7,751 nucleotides of DNA from a bacterium (GTDB taxonomy: Bacteria; Krumholzibacteriota; Krumholzibacteria; LZORAL124-64-63), in assembly GCA_003646045.1 (NCBI GenBank), contig QNDV01000096.1:1-7751 (forward strand), read 5' to 3'. Below, piece after piece: positions 6,150-7,751 of this stretch (its first letter is position 1; every line of letters starts with the position of its first letter). The position numbers were made by a program, and so were the translations under genes. A model generated the notes under the pieces. The model was not told the origin of the DNA, ran no database searches, and worked only from the letters and a program-made list of their open reading frames with translations.

Positions 6150-7751
6150 TCAGGTTTCATCGGGAGACAGGACCCGTTCGATGATCCTGAGCAGGATGAC
6201 GGCGCTCAGCGGTTTCTGTATCACCGCCGCGATATTGTCCGGTCGCCGTGCACCGGTGCCCAGAGCCGTATTGTCGCCGCGGCCAGCGGTAACGATCACC
6301 GGTAGATCCCCGGCGAGACGTGCGGCGGCAGCTATTTCGAGTCCCGTTCCTCCGGGTACCACGAGGCCTGTCACCACCAGATCAAAGCTGCTGCCGTCCT
6401 CGAGCAGAGCCACTGCCTGGCGCCGATCGGTGGATACGGTGATGTCGTGGCCCGCTTGTCCCAGCAGGGAGGCGGCTACCGCGGTGGCCGCGGGATCACT
6501 CTCCACCACCAGGATCCGACCGGCTCGTACCGCGACCGCATCGGCGGTCTGCTCCTGGTCCAGTTCGGGCAGGTAGACAGCGGCTCGTGTGCCTTCGTCC
6601 GGCGTGCTCTCGATACGGATCTCGCCGCCGTGGGCCGATACGATGCCGTGTACCACCGACAGGCCCAACCCCGTGCCTTTGCCTACGTCCTTCGTGGTGA
6701 AGAAGGGGTCGAAAAGCCGGTCCAGTACGGCGACATCCATCCCGCAACCCGTGTCGCTGACCTCGACCACTACCACGCCGCGGTCGCGCAGCGTCGCGGG
6801 CACGTCGGGTGCCTGGTCATCGGCTGCGAGACACCGGAGCTTCAGGGTCAGAACGCCGCCGTCCTTCTCCATGGACTGGATGGCGTTGTTGGCCAGGTTC
6901 AGGATGACCTGTCCGATCTGTCCGGCATCCGCCGTGACCATGCACTCCCGGTCGCACAGCTCGGAGGACAGGCGCACATTAGCCGGTATGGTGGGTTGCA
7001 GCAGGTCCAGCACCTCGCGGGCAACGGCACCGATCTCCACCGGGCCGGCTTCCTGGTCCTCACGGCGGCTGAACAACAGGATGCGGCGAACGAGTTCGCG
7101 ACCGCGGTCCGTGGCCGACAGGACCCGGTCCAGGTCATGGGCCAGCAATGAATCCGGCGCAGCTTCCTCGCGGGCCAGGCCCGTGAATCCCAGGATGGCC
7201 TGCAGGATATTGTTGAAATCGTGGGCGATGCCTCCGGCCAGCACACCGATGGCCTCCATCTTCTGGGACTGGCGCAGTTTGGCCTCGGTATCCTCGTTGG
7301 TCAGATGGGATCGGAGGATGGGTGCCATGTAGCCGGCCAGGGATTCCATGAGCACGCGGTCGGCGGTGGCATAGGGCTCGGAGCGTCCTGCCACCAGCAG
7401 GATGCCCAGCACGTTGTCGCGGTTCATCACCGGTACGGCCAGAGCGTCGGGGATCTCGTACCCGCAACAGTCCAGCGCCGTGGGACCGCGGTGCACGACG
7501 GCCCGCTCGCTCTCGATCACCCGGCTCAGCAGCGGCGATAGTTTGTCGCGGGAGATGCGGAGGTTGTGTTGCCGGAAGCCGGGATGATGGACGGCCGCCA
7601 GGCGCAGGTCGCCGGTGCGGTCCAGGGTTATGAACAGGCCACAGGGACTCTCGGTAACTTCCTGCAATAACTCCAGAGCCGCGTCGTAAACCTCGGCGCC
7701 CCGGCTGACGAGGAAAATTTCCGCCAGGCGATTGCGCACCTCCAGGGCGAT
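6150..7751 (-). CDS. Hybrid sensor histidine kinase with degenerate receiver (N-terminus outside window)
   Basis: Senses a signal through its N-terminal region, autophosphorylates on His and passes phosphate to a receiver. Numbering from the GTG codon at 7739: a GAF-like sensor (about 1-145, starting RNRLAEIFL), a linker, HisKA (about 160-225; H-box GGIAHDFNN with His173), HATPase_c (about 270-392; N-box NLANNA, G1 DTGCGM, F-box LFDPFFTTK, G2 GKGTGLGLS) and a C-terminal receiver (about 408-525). Kinase motifs are intact. The receiver is not: the phosphoacceptor position is Gly458 (VVTGLVVP) and the second acidic pocket residue is Ser414 (VVESDP), while Thr484 and Lys509 remain. No membrane segment is seen in the part present. 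The frame stays open (I-A-L-E) from 7739 to the window edge, and GAF domains of this type often follow PAS or other sensor modules, so the GTG is probably internal. The likely partner is the single-domain regulator encoded 70 bp downstream. Confidence 0.93.
   Translation of the reverse strand: MALEVRNRLAEIFLVSRGAEVYDAALELLQEVTESPCGLFITLDRTGDLRLAAVHHPGFRQHNLRISRDKLSPLLSRVIESERAVVHRGPTALDCCGYEIPDALAVPVMNRDNVLGILLVAGRSEPYATADRVLMESLAGYMAPILRSHLTNEDTEAKLRQSQKMEAIGVLAGGIAHDFNNILQAILGFTGLAREEAAPDSLLAHDLDRVLSATDRGRELVRRILLFSRREDQEAGPVEIGAVAREVLDLLQPTIPANVRLSSELCDRECMVTADAGQIGQVILNLANNAIQSMEKDGGVLTLKLRCLAADDQAPDVPATLRDRGVVVVEVSDTGCGMDVAVLDRLFDPFFTTKDVGKGTGLGLSVVHGIVSAHGGEIRIESTPDEGTRAAVYLPELDQEQTADAVAVRAGRILVVESDPAATAVAASLLGQAGHDITVSTDRRQAVALLEDGSSFDLVVTGLVVPGGTGLEIAAAARLAGDLPVIVTAGRGDNTALGTGARRPDNIAAVIQKPLSAVILLRIIERVLSPDET

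Noticed and set aside
6447..7151. A 234-residue + strand open frame opposite the histidine kinase
   Set aside because: The kinase strand carries all H, N, G1, F and G2 boxes. The opposite frame has none of its own.
7737..7739. GTG as the true start of the hybrid kinase
   Set aside because: The frame continues upstream to the window edge, and the residues before the GTG look like continuous GAF-domain or linker sequence.

Overview
The window is about two-thirds G+C and densely coding, with GTG and TTG as well as ATG starts. It looks like chromosomal DNA of a Gram-negative bacterium, most likely a high-GC gammaproteobacterium. That guess rests on gene content: homogentisate-pathway genes, a secreted S46 dipeptidyl-peptidase and a hybrid histidine kinase. 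No rRNA, tRNA, CRISPR array, insertion sequence or phage gene was seen. The window holds recognisable families, and I do not see evidence for a wholly new system.

Left part, + strand (1-3458): the tail of an unrecognised gene, then fumarylacetoacetase, then acetoacetyl-CoA synthetase, packed as one probable operon. The metabolic logic is direct. Fumarylacetoacetase ends phenylalanine/tyrosine (homogentisate) breakdown by releasing fumarate and acetoacetate, and the next enzyme activates that acetoacetate to acetoacetyl-CoA, which thiolase can split to acetyl-CoA.

Middle, + strand (3459-5676): a 91-bp spacer carries a perfect 9-bp dyad and a weak candidate promoter. It is followed by a complete secreted or periplasmic S46-family dipeptidyl-peptidase. 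The catalytic residues are present, and an arginine at the S1-specificity position predicts DPP11-like cleavage after Asp/Glu.

Right part, - strand (5714-7751), convergent with the peptidase: a hybrid sensor histidine kinase (GAF, HisKA, HATPase, receiver), cut by the window edge at its N-terminus, followed by a single-domain CheY-like response regulator. The kinase's own receiver has lost its phosphoacceptor aspartate (Gly in its place) and one of two acidic metal-pocket residues, while the separate regulator keeps the site. The probable phosphate acceptor is therefore the downstream protein. The degenerate receiver and the dyad before the peptidase are the most interesting points in the window.
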